From positions 1 to 38,428 of the forward strand of contig CAMQYB010000001.1 of assembly GCA_947039055.1 (NCBI GenBank): a stretch of 38,428 nt of DNA, read 5' to 3'. The notes beneath the pieces are model-generated. The model had not been told where the DNA came from. It saw nothing but the letters and a program-made list of their open reading frames with translations, and searched no databases. The position numbers and the translations under genes were made by a program. Of the stretch, positions 7,112 through 16,010 are shown piece after piece (positions within the stretch are counted from its first letter, which is position 1; each line of letters opens with the position of its first letter). The DNA is from an uncultured Deferribacteraceae bacterium (GTDB taxonomy: Bacteria > Chrysiogenota > Deferribacteres > Deferribacterales > Mucispirillaceae).

Positions 7112-10100
7112 ATGAGAATTACATTTAATATGATGTCGATGAAACATAATAGCTCGATAAGTTCATCTTTGGCTAATATGCTTGCAGCTGGTGATAGAGT
7201 TAACGCACAACAAGATCTTTTAAAACCAGAACAGAATGCTTCTGGCTATGTTTCTGCTTATAATGTACAAAGAACAATTGATGAACTTAACCAGTTTAAA
7301 GAAAATGGTGAATCGGCAACTGGTTGGATTTCAAATAGTGAAACAATATTAACAGATGCGTTAGAGAAACTTAAGAAAGTTAAAGCTGATTTTGCAATTG
7401 GTGGTGCGAATGCAACAAATGATGCTGATGCAAGAGCTGCAATGGCAAAAGAAGTTGCAACAATTATGGAAGATCTAATGGGATATGCCAATAGTACTTA
7501 TCTTGGCAGACATATATTTGGTGGGTTTCAAACTGAGACTCCACCTTTTTCTGGTAGTGGAAGTTCTATTTCAAACGTATCATCAAGTATCCTTGGGGCA
7601 GATAGTATCGATAATATACCTGTGTTTTCAGATTTAGGTGAATTAGCCTCTGGAGCTTATAGAACAAAAATAAGCGTTGTTAACGGTATAGCAACTGTGA
7701 GTGTGCTTGATTCTAGTGGTAAACCTGTCGTGCTTGATTCTAATGGATCTGATGAAGCAAATAAAAAAGGAAATGCTACATCTGATACCTTATCATTTAA
7801 ATATGAGCCTGGTAAGGTTGTAAATACAGGACTTGGTTTCTCTATTCAAATGCCTGATAAGGAAATTACCAATGCCGATATAACTGTTGGATTTAATTAT
7901 AAAGCTGGATCAGAAGTTAGTTATGCTGGAGATATGGGTTCTATATTATCACAGATAGGATACGATCAGAATATTGCAAAAAACATACCTGGTAGTGATA
8001 TATTTATGCAATCATTCAAAACATTACTATCTACAAAAGTATTAACATCTAACGGTTCATTAGCTAATCTTGCAACACTATTATCGGAACTTGATGGAAA
8101 CAATTTTGCAACTGGCGATTCTATGAATATCTCAGGAACAGATAGCCATGGACGACCTGTTGGTGCTGCAACAATCGTATCTCCTATTAATCCTACACTA
8201 AATCATACCAATACAACTGATGAAGAGAGAACTTTAAAAGTTGCATACGGTAACAAAATGTATCAAGTTGTTATTCCTAAAGGAGATTATAAATCAGCTG
8301 ATAAATTAGCTGAAGCTGTGCAAGAACAGTTAAAGACTGCTGAATATATCGGATCTGTAAATGTTCCTGCTGATGGATATGATGAATTAAATGATTTCAA
8401 AAACTCAATAGAGCAACAGATAGATAGCGGTTATTTTACTCCAGCAACTGGAGATGAGAAGAAAAAGACAGTTGATCTTTCTAAGGATATATCAGTTACT
8501 GCTGATGGTGATAGATTATCATTTTACACAAGTAAAGCAGGTGATAATGTTCAACTTGCTATATCTGGTTCTGAGGGAAGCGATTTAGGGTTTACAGACT
8601 CTGTAACTGTTGCTGAAGGTAAAGATACTCAATTTGACTTTGGAACAACATATAATAATAACGGTATAGAGAATATTAGCACTGAACACTCTAATATGGA
8701 TTTCTCTGCAGGTGGAAAGTTTGATTTCTTTATAAACGGTAAGCCTGTATCAGTAAATCTTCCTGCACGAGGCCCTGTAACAACTACTGATGTTTCAGCA
8801 ACTACTGTATATGATGGAACAACTGATTTCAACATAACAATAAATGGAAAAAATATTAAAGTCCCTGCTGCAGAACTTAATGGTAAAACAGTTGCTGATC
8901 AAGAAAAAATAATAAATCAAAAATTGATAGATTCAGGATTTGGTGGAAGTAACTCAATAAGTTTAACAGCTCCAGTAGCACCTGCTACAACATATACTGT
9001 TGATCTAAATAGTGCGACTGCTCCAACTAAGAAAGATATAGAGTTCGAACTTCAATCTGCATTAAATTCTGCAGGGTTTACTGGTGATATATCTGCTTCA
9101 TTAAATTCGGTAAATAGTTCTGATCCTAACGATCTTGGTAAGTTTGATCTTTCATTTGCTGTTGTTAATAACAATATTAATGACTCAACTCAGATCAATA
9201 CCGTTTACTTCGATAAGAATGCTGTTCCACCTTATAAAGATATGCAGACGGATATACCAACTATTAAACAAACTCCTGGTCAAAATAATACTACCATGGG
9301 CGACTATATGAAATTCTTGAATAACTTATACGGTGAGACTGCTACAGTTTCATTGGTTGAGGGCAAGATACAAGTCAAAGATAAGCGTAGTGGAGAAAAC
9401 AGTGAATTAACTTTCTTTCAAAACTCAACAGAGTCTGGACTTCAATCTACTACTGATAACGACCTAGTAATAGGTGGAAAATACCGTGGACAAGGTGATG
9501 TTACTTGGGGTATTGATATGACTAACAGTGTAAGTACTGATGGTACTAGAACTGTTCATATATCTATTAAAGATGTTAACGGTATTGAAGTTTATAATCA
9601 AAAAGTTGATAACTATCTGGGTGGAGAGATAACATTACCAAGTGGTGTTACAATAACGCCTAATGAAAACCAGTTTCCAACTCCTCCTGAAACAAGCTTA
9701 ACAACTTCTTTTAACCTAGATCTTATCGATGATACAAAAGCATCTCTTGGAATAATGAAAGTTACTGATAATGGTAGTAATGATAATATGTTTAGAGTAT
9801 TAACAAATTTAGAGAACGCATTGAAATATAACATTGATTCAACTGAAAATGGTATCGGTGCATTTGGAGCATGGGGCAATGCATCGCTTGGATCAACTGC
9901 TACGCCGTCCTTTGATGGAACATATAAAGGAAATTATAACGATAGCTGGAAATATGAAATAATGCAAAACGGTTCTCAAGATGATTTTTATATTCAAAAT
10001 GAGTCTTACTCAACGTCTGGTAAAACTGCTTTTGATCAAAATCTAATTAACGATTTAGGTGGTGAAATATCTTTTGGTGTTAATATGTATGATAATGTTA

Positions 10101-11476
10101 CTGGTAAAAGCTCAACTATAAATCTAGATATAGATCTATCAAAAGCTTTTCCTCCATTAACTGATGCTGCATCAACTAACGCTTATATAGTTAAAGAATT
10201 AAATAATAATCCAGAGTTGAAAAAGCAAGGGATTACCTACGCTTCAGATAGTGATGGAAAAATTGTAATGGAATCTAATAGTGGAACAAAAATAGTTTCA
10301 TTCGCAGAAAATCTTGGTGCATTACCAGCTAACGCAAATAAAAATGTTCTAAGCAATTTCATAATGGGATTTCAACCTTTAGATAATAAACCGTTACCAG
10401 AAACTAGCTATCCATTAACATTAACTGATACAGATTTCTATGTTACAGATATCGGAGATCCTGCTGATCCATCTAAAAAGATTACTTTGCCAGCTCCTGC
10501 TACTTATGCTACTAAAGAAGAACTACTAGATGCAATCAATACAGAGTTAGCTGTCAGTACAGTTGGTAGAGTTGAGGCATCTTTTAGTGAAAAAACTGGT
10601 GCATTAGTGTTCAAGAATGCTGATAATACAGCTACTGAAGTATACGGTAATAATGAGTTAGGAATATCAACTTCTGATACTGGTACTGTAATAGCTGCTA
10701 AAGCTTCTGGAATGCCTAATCCTGCTCTTTCTGAGACAAGTGATGAAGACAGAACATTCACTTTTAACTATATTGATAATCTTGGCGTACAAAGAAGTAA
10801 ATCTATTATGTTAGATAAGAAAGATTATGACTCTCCTACAGCACTAGTTGAAGAGATTAATAGATTAATCGCACTTGACCCTGATCTTGTTGGACTTGAT
10901 GCAAAACTTGATAGCGATGGAAAAAGTAACGATAAAGGGAAAATAGTATTTACAACAGATCCTGCTACAATGAACAGTTTATCGGTAGAAAATGGCTATT
11001 CTGGGATATTAGGTTTTCCTAAAGCTGGAGACCAAACAACTGTACGTGTTACATCAGCAGAAAATGGCAACGTTGTTCAAGAAATTACTCTAGACACAGC
11101 TAACGACTCTACATACGTTGCTGATGGCGTATACATACGTTTTGATAGTGGAAAAATAAATGCTACTGACTTTTTTAATGTAGGCGTAGGAACTGGTATC
11201 AGCGAACAGATCGACTATCTTGATCAAATTGAGAAACAGCTATTAGAAGCTGTAGCAAATGTTGGTGGTAGATTATCAAGAGTTGAATCTGTAACAAATT
11301 TTCACACTACTGTTATCGCATCAAGTGAGACAACTAAATCAACTTATCTTGGATCAACTCCTCAAGATATTGCAGCTGCCATGACTGACCAAGCACTTGC
11401 AACATCAGCCTATAAAATGTCTTTAGAGATAACTAGTAGTATCTTAAAAATATCGTTGTTAGACTTTTTAAGGTAA
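7112..11476 (+). CDS. flgL: Giant flagellar hook-associated protein 3 FlgL
   Basis: FlgL forms the second junction ring that joins FlgK to the flagellin filament. The ends are diagnostic: N-terminus MRITFNMMSMKHNSSISSSL with QNASGYVSAYNVQRTIDELN and the YLGRHIFGGFQT segment (about residue 130), and a C-terminal coiled region (about 1370-1454) with LEAVANVGGRLSRVESVTNF. The length, 1454 residues, is far above the usual 300-500. The extra some 1000 residues are Asn/Thr/Asp-rich and hold about six related beta-alpha-beta modules of the flagellin-hook-IN kind (about 370-510, 565-635, 630-720, 1000-1080, 1095-1200, 1205-1310). Each has a core like LxDxINxxL followed by Gly-Lys/Ala-hydrophobic strands. 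These would project from the junction ring. No frameshift is evident. Confidence 0.93.
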   Translation: MRITFNMMSMKHNSSISSSLANMLAAGDRVNAQQDLLKPEQNASGYVSAYNVQRTIDELNQFKENGESATGWISNSETILTDALEKLKKVKADFAIGGANATNDADARAAMAKEVATIMEDLMGYANSTYLGRHIFGGFQTETPPFSGSGSSISNVSSSILGADSIDNIPVFSDLGELASGAYRTKISVVNGIATVSVLDSSGKPVVLDSNGSDEANKKGNATSDTLSFKYEPGKVVNTGLGFSIQMPDKEITNADITVGFNYKAGSEVSYAGDMGSILSQIGYDQNIAKNIPGSDIFMQSFKTLLSTKVLTSNGSLANLATLLSELDGNNFATGDSMNISGTDSHGRPVGAATIVSPINPTLNHTNTTDEERTLKVAYGNKMYQVVIPKGDYKSADKLAEAVQEQLKTAEYIGSVNVPADGYDELNDFKNSIEQQIDSGYFTPATGDEKKKTVDLSKDISVTADGDRLSFYTSKAGDNVQLAISGSEGSDLGFTDSVTVAEGKDTQFDFGTTYNNNGIENISTEHSNMDFSAGGKFDFFINGKPVSVNLPARGPVTTTDVSATTVYDGTTDFNITINGKNIKVPAAELNGKTVADQEKIINQKLIDSGFGGSNSISLTAPVAPATTYTVDLNSATAPTKKDIEFELQSALNSAGFTGDISASLNSVNSSDPNDLGKFDLSFAVVNNNINDSTQINTVYFDKNAVPPYKDMQTDIPTIKQTPGQNNTTMGDYMKFLNNLYGETATVSLVEGKIQVKDKRSGENSELTFFQNSTESGLQSTTDNDLVIGGKYRGQGDVTWGIDMTNSVSTDGTRTVHISIKDVNGIEVYNQKVDNYLGGEITLPSGVTITPNENQFPTPPETSLTTSFNLDLIDDTKASLGIMKVTDNGSNDNMFRVLTNLENALKYNIDSTENGIGAFGAWGNASLGSTATPSFDGTYKGNYNDSWKYEIMQNGSQDDFYIQNESYSTSGKTAFDQNLINDLGGEISFGVNMYDNVTGKSSTINLDIDLSKAFPPLTDAASTNAYIVKELNNNPELKKQGITYASDSDGKIVMESNSGTKIVSFAENLGALPANANKNVLSNFIMGFQPLDNKPLPETSYPLTLTDTDFYVTDIGDPADPSKKITLPAPATYATKEELLDAINTELAVSTVGRVEASFSEKTGALVFKNADNTATEVYGNNELGISTSDTGTVIAAKASGMPNPALSETSDEDRTFTFNYIDNLGVQRSKSIMLDKKDYDSPTALVEEINRLIALDPDLVGLDAKLDSDGKSNDKGKIVFTTDPATMNSLSVENGYSGILGFPKAGDQTTVRVTSAENGNVVQEITLDTANDSTYVADGVYIRFDSGKINATDFFNVGVGTGISEQIDYLDQIEKQLLEAVANVGGRLSRVESVTNFHTTVIASSETTKSTYLGSTPQDIAAAMTDQALATSAYKMSLEITSSILKISLLDFLR

Positions 11477-11540
11477 CTTAAATTTTATATAAATAGTAGA
11501 GTAGTAACGTTTTAATTATCAATTTTTTTATGAGGTGTGT

Positions 11541-11978
11541 ATGTCTATCCTAAAGATAAACTCTGCAAAGTTGGGAGAGATAGAGTATAACGAGAGTGAT
11601 GTGGTAACTCTTTGTTCCCCGCTCTTAGGTTTTAATGAATTAAATGAATTTCTATTGATTTCTAACGAATCGTCGTATCCATTTATATGGTTTCAGTCGG
11701 TTGAGAATAATGATATCTGTTTTATTCTTGTAGAGGCTACAAAATTTTTTACGGATTATGAACCAACTATTCCTAAACGTGAAATGAAAGTATTAAGCAT
11801 TGAAGATATAGAAAATATGAAAATCTTTTCTATTGTTGTTATTCCTGAAGATCCAACTAAATCTACAGCGAATTTGAGAGCTCCTCTTATCATAAACTTA
11901 GATAAAAAAATTGCTAAACAAATAATACTTGATAATGATGTTTTTCCAATAAAGAGATCTCTCTTTGCTGCTAAGTAG
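11541..11978 (+). CDS. fliW: Flagellar assembly factor FliW
   Basis: FliW binds the RNA-binding protein CsrA and, by partner switching with flagellin, relieves CsrA repression of flagellin translation. The roughly 145-residue product has the family order: N-terminal KLGEIEYNESDVVTLCSPLL GF, then the central YPFIWFQSVENNDICFILVE and C-terminal VVIPEDPTKSTANLRAPLII, which is the best-conserved part, with INLDKKIAKQIILDND. I chose the ATG at 11541 because TGAGG (11531-11535) is spaced correctly; a GTG two codons upstream would lie inside that site. csrA follows after 11 nt, the standard pairing. Confidence 0.94.
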   Translation: MSILKINSAKLGEIEYNESDVVTLCSPLLGFNELNEFLLISNESSYPFIWFQSVENNDICFILVEATKFFTDYEPTIPKREMKVLSIEDIENMKIFSIVVIPEDPTKSTANLRAPLIINLDKKIAKQIILDNDVFPIKRSLFAAK

Positions 11979-11989
11979 GGGTATTGATT

Positions 11990-12223
11990 ATGTTAATACT
12001 ATCAAGAAAAAATAACGAAAGCATAATGATTGGTGATGAAATTGAAATCATCGTTGTTGATGTTGTTGGAAAAACTGTTAAACTAGGTATTAATGCACCT
12101 AGAGATATCTTTGTACATAGGAAAGAGATATACGAAGCAATTAAAAATGAAAATATTCGTGCAATATCTAAAGATAATGTAATATCATTATTTCAGCTAT
12201 TTAACGATAGGAATAAGCCATGA
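11990..12223 (+). CDS. csrA: Carbon storage regulator CsrA (RsmA)
   Basis: CsrA is a small dimeric RNA-binding protein that blocks translation at GGA sites in mRNA leaders, classically the flagellin leader where fliW is adjacent. The 77-residue product starts with the canonical MLILSRKNNESIMIGDEIEI and carries APRDIFVHRKEIYEAI, which includes the conserved RNA-contact residues L4, R6 and the Arg of VHRKE. The start is ATG 11990, behind AGGGG at about 11977; the upstream in-frame TTG at 11984 would add two residues not seen in the family. It has a somewhat long C-terminal tail. The stop overlaps the next gene's ATG (ATGA). Confidence 0.97.
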   Translation: MLILSRKNNESIMIGDEIEIIVVDVVGKTVKLGINAPRDIFVHRKEIYEAIKNENIRAISKDNVISLFQLFNDRNKP

Positions 12224-12855
12224 CGAAAAGCTTTACTACTTCTGAAAATAAACTGCGTCACCTTGAGGATATATCTAATGATATTATCAATGAACTTGAA
12301 CCACTTTCATTTGATGGAAATATTTATCTATTAGAAGCTGATGATCCAGATATTAATCAACATATTGAAGAGATAAAACAATGTGACACAATTGGATTTG
12401 ATACCGAATCAAGACCTGCATTTATTAAAGGACAAACTTTTCCTATAGCTTTAGTCCAAATTGCAACTAAAGATAAAGTTTACCTATTTAGAATAAAAAA
12501 AAGCAAGATCAATCCTGGTTTAATTGAGATACTTAATAGTAACTCTATATTAAAAATAGGGCTTGGACTTACAACCGATATTAAAAAACTTAAAGAACTT
12601 TCTAGAAAGATTGAACCGAAAAATTTTGCCGATCTATCTGTTATCGCTAAATCTAAAGGATTTAAGAAAAGTAATGCTCGGTCACTTGTTGCTAGATATC
12701 TAAATAAAAAGCTACTTAAAAGTTCTCAAATAACTAACTGGGCTAAGAAAACATTAACCGATAAACAGATACAATATGCTGCAGTTGATGCTTGGAGTAT
12801 GATACCATTATATTCTGAACTACTTAACGATGATACTAATTATCTTAATATATGA
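12220..12855 (+). CDS. DEDDy-type 3'-5' exonuclease domain protein (RNase D / WRN-like)
   Basis: The 211-residue protein has the complete DEDDy catalytic set: Exo I TIGFDTESRP (D61, E63), Exo II IGLGLTTDIKKL (D120) and Exo III QIQYAAVDAWSM (Y186-x3-D190). It is a single exonuclease domain with no HRDC domain, so closer to small WRN-like or KapD-like 3'-5' exonucleases than to full RNase D. It should remove nucleotides from RNA or DNA 3' ends using two metal ions. It overlaps csrA by 4 nt and the following formyltransferase by 4 nt, so it is probably translated with them. A role in turnover of CsrA-controlled transcripts is possible but is only inference. Confidence 0.88.
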   Translation: MTKSFTTSENKLRHLEDISNDIINELEPLSFDGNIYLLEADDPDINQHIEEIKQCDTIGFDTESRPAFIKGQTFPIALVQIATKDKVYLFRIKKSKINPGLIEILNSNSILKIGLGLTTDIKKLKELSRKIEPKNFADLSVIAKSKGFKKSNARSLVARYLNKKLLKSSQITNWAKKTLTDKQIQYAAVDAWSMIPLYSELLNDDTNYLNI

Positions 12856-13742
12856 AACCGATTATCTTTCTATCTGGACTCTTAGGTGAGCTCACTTTAA
12901 TAGAATTGATCAGCAAAAATCTCAACTTTGATATCGTAACCAATCGTAAAAACTCACTCAGGAAAAGAGACACTGGTGATATCACTTCATACTCTAACCA
13001 TCTTAATATCTCTACCATTGATACTGATAATAAAGATACAATATTATCAGTTGAGAACCTCTCACAATATGATTTCATTCTAACTATTGATTGGCCTAAA
13101 TCATATTTTAAAGATTTAGACAATAATCTTTGTATACCGATATATCATACTCATCCATCACTTCTACCAAAATATAGAGGATACTCTGCTATTACCGAAC
13201 AGATACAAAAAGGTGTAGCAATATCTGGATTAACTATCTATAAACAATCTTCTGAAATTGATGCTGGGGATATTATTTATCAACAAAATATACCAATCGA
13301 ACATGATGATATCCCTGCTACATTTATGAAAAAAGTGAGCGATGAAATTGTCAATTTCTTATATAATATCAACACTATTGCAGAATTTATACCTAGAATA
13401 CAAGAGTATAAATTAGCATCATATACATCAAGAATTAGAGATCAAGATCATCTAGTTGATTTTAGTCAATCTGCCATATACATACACAACTTCATACGCT
13501 CATTTGGATATCCATATAAAAACTCATTCTTCTATCATAAAGATTGTAAATACTACATAGTTGCAGCTCATCTTGATAAATGGTACGGTAAATATGGAGA
13601 GGTTGGAGAGATTATCTCAACTAATGATGAGTGCATAGAAGTATCACTAGGTAGTGGAACTATTATTATAACCGACATAGACTCAGATAATGGCAAAGTT
13701 AGCTCATTCACATCTCTGTTTATTATTGGAGATAGATTATGA
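12852..13742 (+). CDS. Formyltransferase-family protein (10-formyl-THF-dependent type)
   Basis: The 296-residue protein belongs to the formyl transferase fold shared by Fmt, PurN and sugar N-formyltransferases. It has the loop THPSLLPKYRGYSAITEQI (H101 of the usual N-x-H-x-SLLPxxRG) and EIDAGDIIYQQNIPI (D137 of the DxG motif). The C-terminal part has VDFSQSAIYIHNFIRSFGYP, resembling the substrate-side domain of sugar formyltransferases such as the ArnA N-terminus. In the catalytic Asn-x-His-Asp triad the Asn position appears as His (H99-T-H101), an unusual change. It is coupled by ATGA overlaps to the exonuclease before it and the glycosyltransferase-like gene after it. N-formylation of a nucleotide-linked amino sugar for surface or flagellin glycan is plausible; it is unlikely to be the housekeeping Fmt. 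Confidence 0.78.
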   Translation: MKPIIFLSGLLGELTLIELISKNLNFDIVTNRKNSLRKRDTGDITSYSNHLNISTIDTDNKDTILSVENLSQYDFILTIDWPKSYFKDLDNNLCIPIYHTHPSLLPKYRGYSAITEQIQKGVAISGLTIYKQSSEIDAGDIIYQQNIPIEHDDIPATFMKKVSDEIVNFLYNINTIAEFIPRIQEYKLASYTSRIRDQDHLVDFSQSAIYIHNFIRSFGYPYKNSFFYHKDCKYYIVAAHLDKWYGKYGEVGEIISTNDECIEVSLGSGTIIITDIDSDNGKVSSFTSLFIIGDRL

Positions 13743-14395
13743 AAAATAATCTAAAACCTAAAGTTTCAATTATTATAAGTAATAGTATGGACAGTGATAA
13801 AAATATCGTAGAGAGTATTAAGCAACATATCAATTATGATAACTATGAAATTATAGAATTACCTAAATTAAATAACTTAGATGATACTCAAACTCTTGAA
13901 AGATTAAATAAAATTATAACTGATTTGAACTCTGAGTATATATTATTGATAGATGCTGATATAAGATTAAATGATACTTTTTCACTCGATAGATTAATAA
14001 GCAAAGCATTGCTTGATAATGTTGGTTCAGTTACTCATCCTATACTTTATACTGATAATAAAATCTATACTTTAGGATTATCAGTTAATGAGCATATTGC
14101 AACTTATAATAGTAGAGGTGATAATTTTAACTTTTTAGATCCTGCCTATACTAGCAATAAATATACAGATAAAATAGATGCAGTATCTGATAAATTTATA
14201 CTATTTCCTAAACAATCTTTCAATGATACTAAAGGGCTTGATACTGATCTAACTTATGAGATATCAATAATATTTTTTACCTTAAAGTTATCTAAACTCA
14301 TGTATAATAATATAATAATCAATTCATCTTATCTAACCTATCATGGTAAAAAGGCTATAAATAAAAGTATTCAAATCTATCAACCTGATATATAA
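13739..14395 (+). CDS. Glycosyltransferase-like protein (GT2/GT-A fold)
   Basis: The 218-residue product looks like a short GT-A fold: KVSIIISNSMDSDKNIVESI at the N-terminus and, near residue 77, EYILLIDADIRLNDTF, where D-A-D fits the nucleotide-sugar-binding DxD. A distant match to the later GT2 half is FPKQSFNDTKGLDTDLTYEI (about 160-180). There is no membrane anchor. It is shorter and more divergent than typical GT2 enzymes (250-330 residues). Its start overlaps the formyltransferase stop by 4 nt, so both likely act on the same sugar pathway. Function beyond the fold is uncertain. Confidence 0.62.
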   Translation: MKNNLKPKVSIIISNSMDSDKNIVESIKQHINYDNYEIIELPKLNNLDDTQTLERLNKIITDLNSEYILLIDADIRLNDTFSLDRLISKALLDNVGSVTHPILYTDNKIYTLGLSVNEHIATYNSRGDNFNFLDPAYTSNKYTDKIDAVSDKFILFPKQSFNDTKGLDTDLTYEISIIFFTLKLSKLMYNNIIINSSYLTYHGKKAINKSIQIYQPDI

Positions 14396-14418
14396 AATAT
14401 AGCTTATTGTAAAATTAT

Positions 14419-14436
14419 ACTAAATTTCAGTTTAGT
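14419..14436. terminator. Possible bidirectional terminator between convergent genes
   Basis: The hairpin ACTAAA (14419-14424) / TTTAGT (14431-14436) with a 6-nt loop lies between the converging glycosyltransferase-like gene and ridA. Read on the minus strand it is followed by ATAATTTTA. The stem is short and overlaps the ridA stop codon. Confidence 0.35.
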
Positions 14437-14818
14437 TATCTTGAAACCTTACAGCTATCACATCAACTTCTATATTTGCATCTTTAGGCAATCCTGCTAC
14501 TTCAACACAGCTTCTTGCAGGACGGTTATCTTTCATATAGTTTGCATATACTTCATTAAACTTTTGAAAATTATCCATACTTTTAAGATAAATTGTTACT
14601 TTAACAATATTATCAAGCGATAAATTAGCTGATTGTAATACAACTTTGATATTACACATTATCTGTTCAGCCTCATCAGTAAGGTTTTCTGATATATTGT
14701 TACTGTTTGGATTAATTCCTATCTGTCCTGACAGATAGATGGTATTATTTATTTCTATTCCTTGTGAATAATGTCCTAACGGTTTAGGTGCTTGACTACT
14801 CTCTAATATCTTTTTCAT
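14432..14818 (-). CDS. ridA: RidA family enamine/imine deaminase
   Basis: RidA hydrolyses reactive 2-aminoacrylate and other enamine intermediates made by PLP enzymes such as serine/threonine dehydratase. The product is 128 residues, the family length. It carries GHYSQGIEINNTIYLSGQIG (Y17 and the SGQIG strand) and RPARSCVEVAGLPKDANIEV. The latter holds the carboxylate-binding Arg (R102) that separates true RidA from inactive subgroups, and the conserved Glu (E117). A GGAGAGG ribosome site precedes the ATG. It stands alone on the minus strand between two plus-strand genes. Confidence 0.94.
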   Translation of the reverse strand: MKKILESSQAPKPLGHYSQGIEINNTIYLSGQIGINPNSNNISENLTDEAEQIMCNIKVVLQSANLSLDNIVKVTIYLKSMDNFQKFNEVYANYMKDNRPARSCVEVAGLPKDANIEVDVIAVRFQDN

Positions 14819-14937
14819 AATTCCTCTCCAACTTTAGATATATCTATCTATGAAACGACAATTACAAATACATGTCAACTAATTTAACTTGCATTTTAAA
14901 AAAAACCGTATATCTTATCAAATTATAGGAGATCCGA

Positions 14938-15561
14938 ATGCAGAACGAATTTATTATAGCTATATCATCAATCTTTGCACTTATTAACCCATTTAACAGT
15001 CTTCCTCAATGTTTATTAATGACAGAAGGGCTTTCTAAAAATACTAGAAAAAAGGTGTTCTCGGCAGTTATATTAGTTTCATTTATGATCGTTATCTTTT
15101 TCATTTTAACTGGTGGATTTATTATGCACCACTTTTTCAATATAGAATTTTATCATCTGCGTGTAGCTGGTGGAATTATTCTTATCGCTATGGGTTTGAA
15201 AAAATTGATGTTTCCTGTTAATGTTACAATCAATCTAAATCCAACTGACACCGATAGAGATATAATTAAGAAAGCGATTATTCCTATGGCATTTCCTATG
15301 ATGGTTGGGCCTGGAACTCTTTCAACGATTATGGTCATGACTAACGATGTCGGATTATCTATAACTGTGATGTCTGCAACTATTGCATTCATATTAATGT
15401 TCTTTCTTTTCTTCTTTTCAAACCTTATTGAACTTATAGCTGGAAAACTTATTCTGCTTGTTATATCAAGAATAATGCAAGTGTTTATTGTTGCAATCGG
15501 TGTGAAAATATTAGTATCTGGAATTGTTGGAACATATAAGGCGATAATCTTAACACTTTGA
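14938..15561 (+). CDS. MarC family (UPF0056) integral membrane protein
   Basis: The 207-residue protein has six hydrophobic segments and the MarC family motifs: FALINPFNSLPQCLLMTEGL near the N-terminus and AIIPMAFPMMVGPGTLSTIM near residue 120. These form the inverted NP / GPG repeat pair of the family. It sits in the inner membrane. The MarC family has no settled transport function; early ideas about antibiotic resistance were not borne out. AGGAG precedes the ATG at a good distance. It has its own gap upstream and a hairpin downstream, so it is probably monocistronic. Confidence 0.92.
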   Translation: MQNEFIIAISSIFALINPFNSLPQCLLMTEGLSKNTRKKVFSAVILVSFMIVIFFILTGGFIMHHFFNIEFYHLRVAGGIILIAMGLKKLMFPVNVTINLNPTDTDRDIIKKAIIPMAFPMMVGPGTLSTIMVMTNDVGLSITVMSATIAFILMFFLFFFSNLIELIAGKLILLVISRIMQVFIVAIGVKILVSGIVGTYKAIILTL

Positions 15562-15588
15562 TCATTGTGATTTTAAATAATAGTGTAA

Positions 15589-15621
15589 ATGGTTTAGATA
15601 ATTTTGATAACTCTAAACCAT
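15589..15621 (+). terminator. Probable terminator hairpin after marC
   Basis: A perfect 10-bp stem ATGGTTTAGA (15589-15598) / TCTAAACCAT (15612-15621) with a 13-nt loop lies 27 bp after the marC stop. The following sequence is AT-rich rather than a clean T-run. Confidence 0.5.
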
Positions 15622-15730
15622 ATAAATATTCTTATTATAATAAAACTTACTAATAGCTACTATTTAATCTGCTGTAGTTAAAATGATTTGATTTATGATT
15701 TGATGGATATATCTAATCTCTTCTGATTTC

Positions 15731-16010
15731 AGTTATTATATTCAATAACTAACCATTAGCATTAACTATATTTATGATTGATAACAAAATTTGTTAAACT
15801 CTTATTTTGGTTAATTATATCTAATAACTAACTATTAAGATTAATTGCATTTATGATTGATAAAATAACTTGTTAAATTCTTGTTTTGGTTAATTACATC
15901 TAATAACTAACTATTAAGATTAATTATATTTATGATTGATAAAATAACTTGTTAAATTCTTGTTTTGGTTAATTATATCTAATAACTAACTATTAAGATT
16001 AATTACATTT
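15731..16010. repeat. 79-bp tandem repeat array, about 3.5 copies
   Basis: The landmark ACTATTAAGA recurs at 15831, 15910 and 15989, and a diverged form (ACCATTAGCA) at 15752: an exact 79-bp step each time. The two inner units are almost identical; the first is degraded. Each junction holds an imperfect palindrome, TAATTATATCTAATA - ACTAAC - TATTAAGATTAATTA, able to form a stem. The last copy runs into the stop codon of the minus-strand gene ending at 15999. There are no unique spacers, so it is not a CRISPR. It fills most of the 15562-15998 gap, which otherwise shows only the marC hairpin. Confidence 0.85.

Noticed and set aside
12852..13742. Housekeeping methionyl-tRNA formyltransferase Fmt
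   Set aside because: The catalytic Asn is not conserved, the C-terminal part resembles sugar formyltransferases, and the operon context is with a glycosyltransferase rather than def or other translation genes.
15731..16010. CRISPR array
   Set aside because: The 79-bp units are contiguous with no unique spacers, and no cas gene is near.
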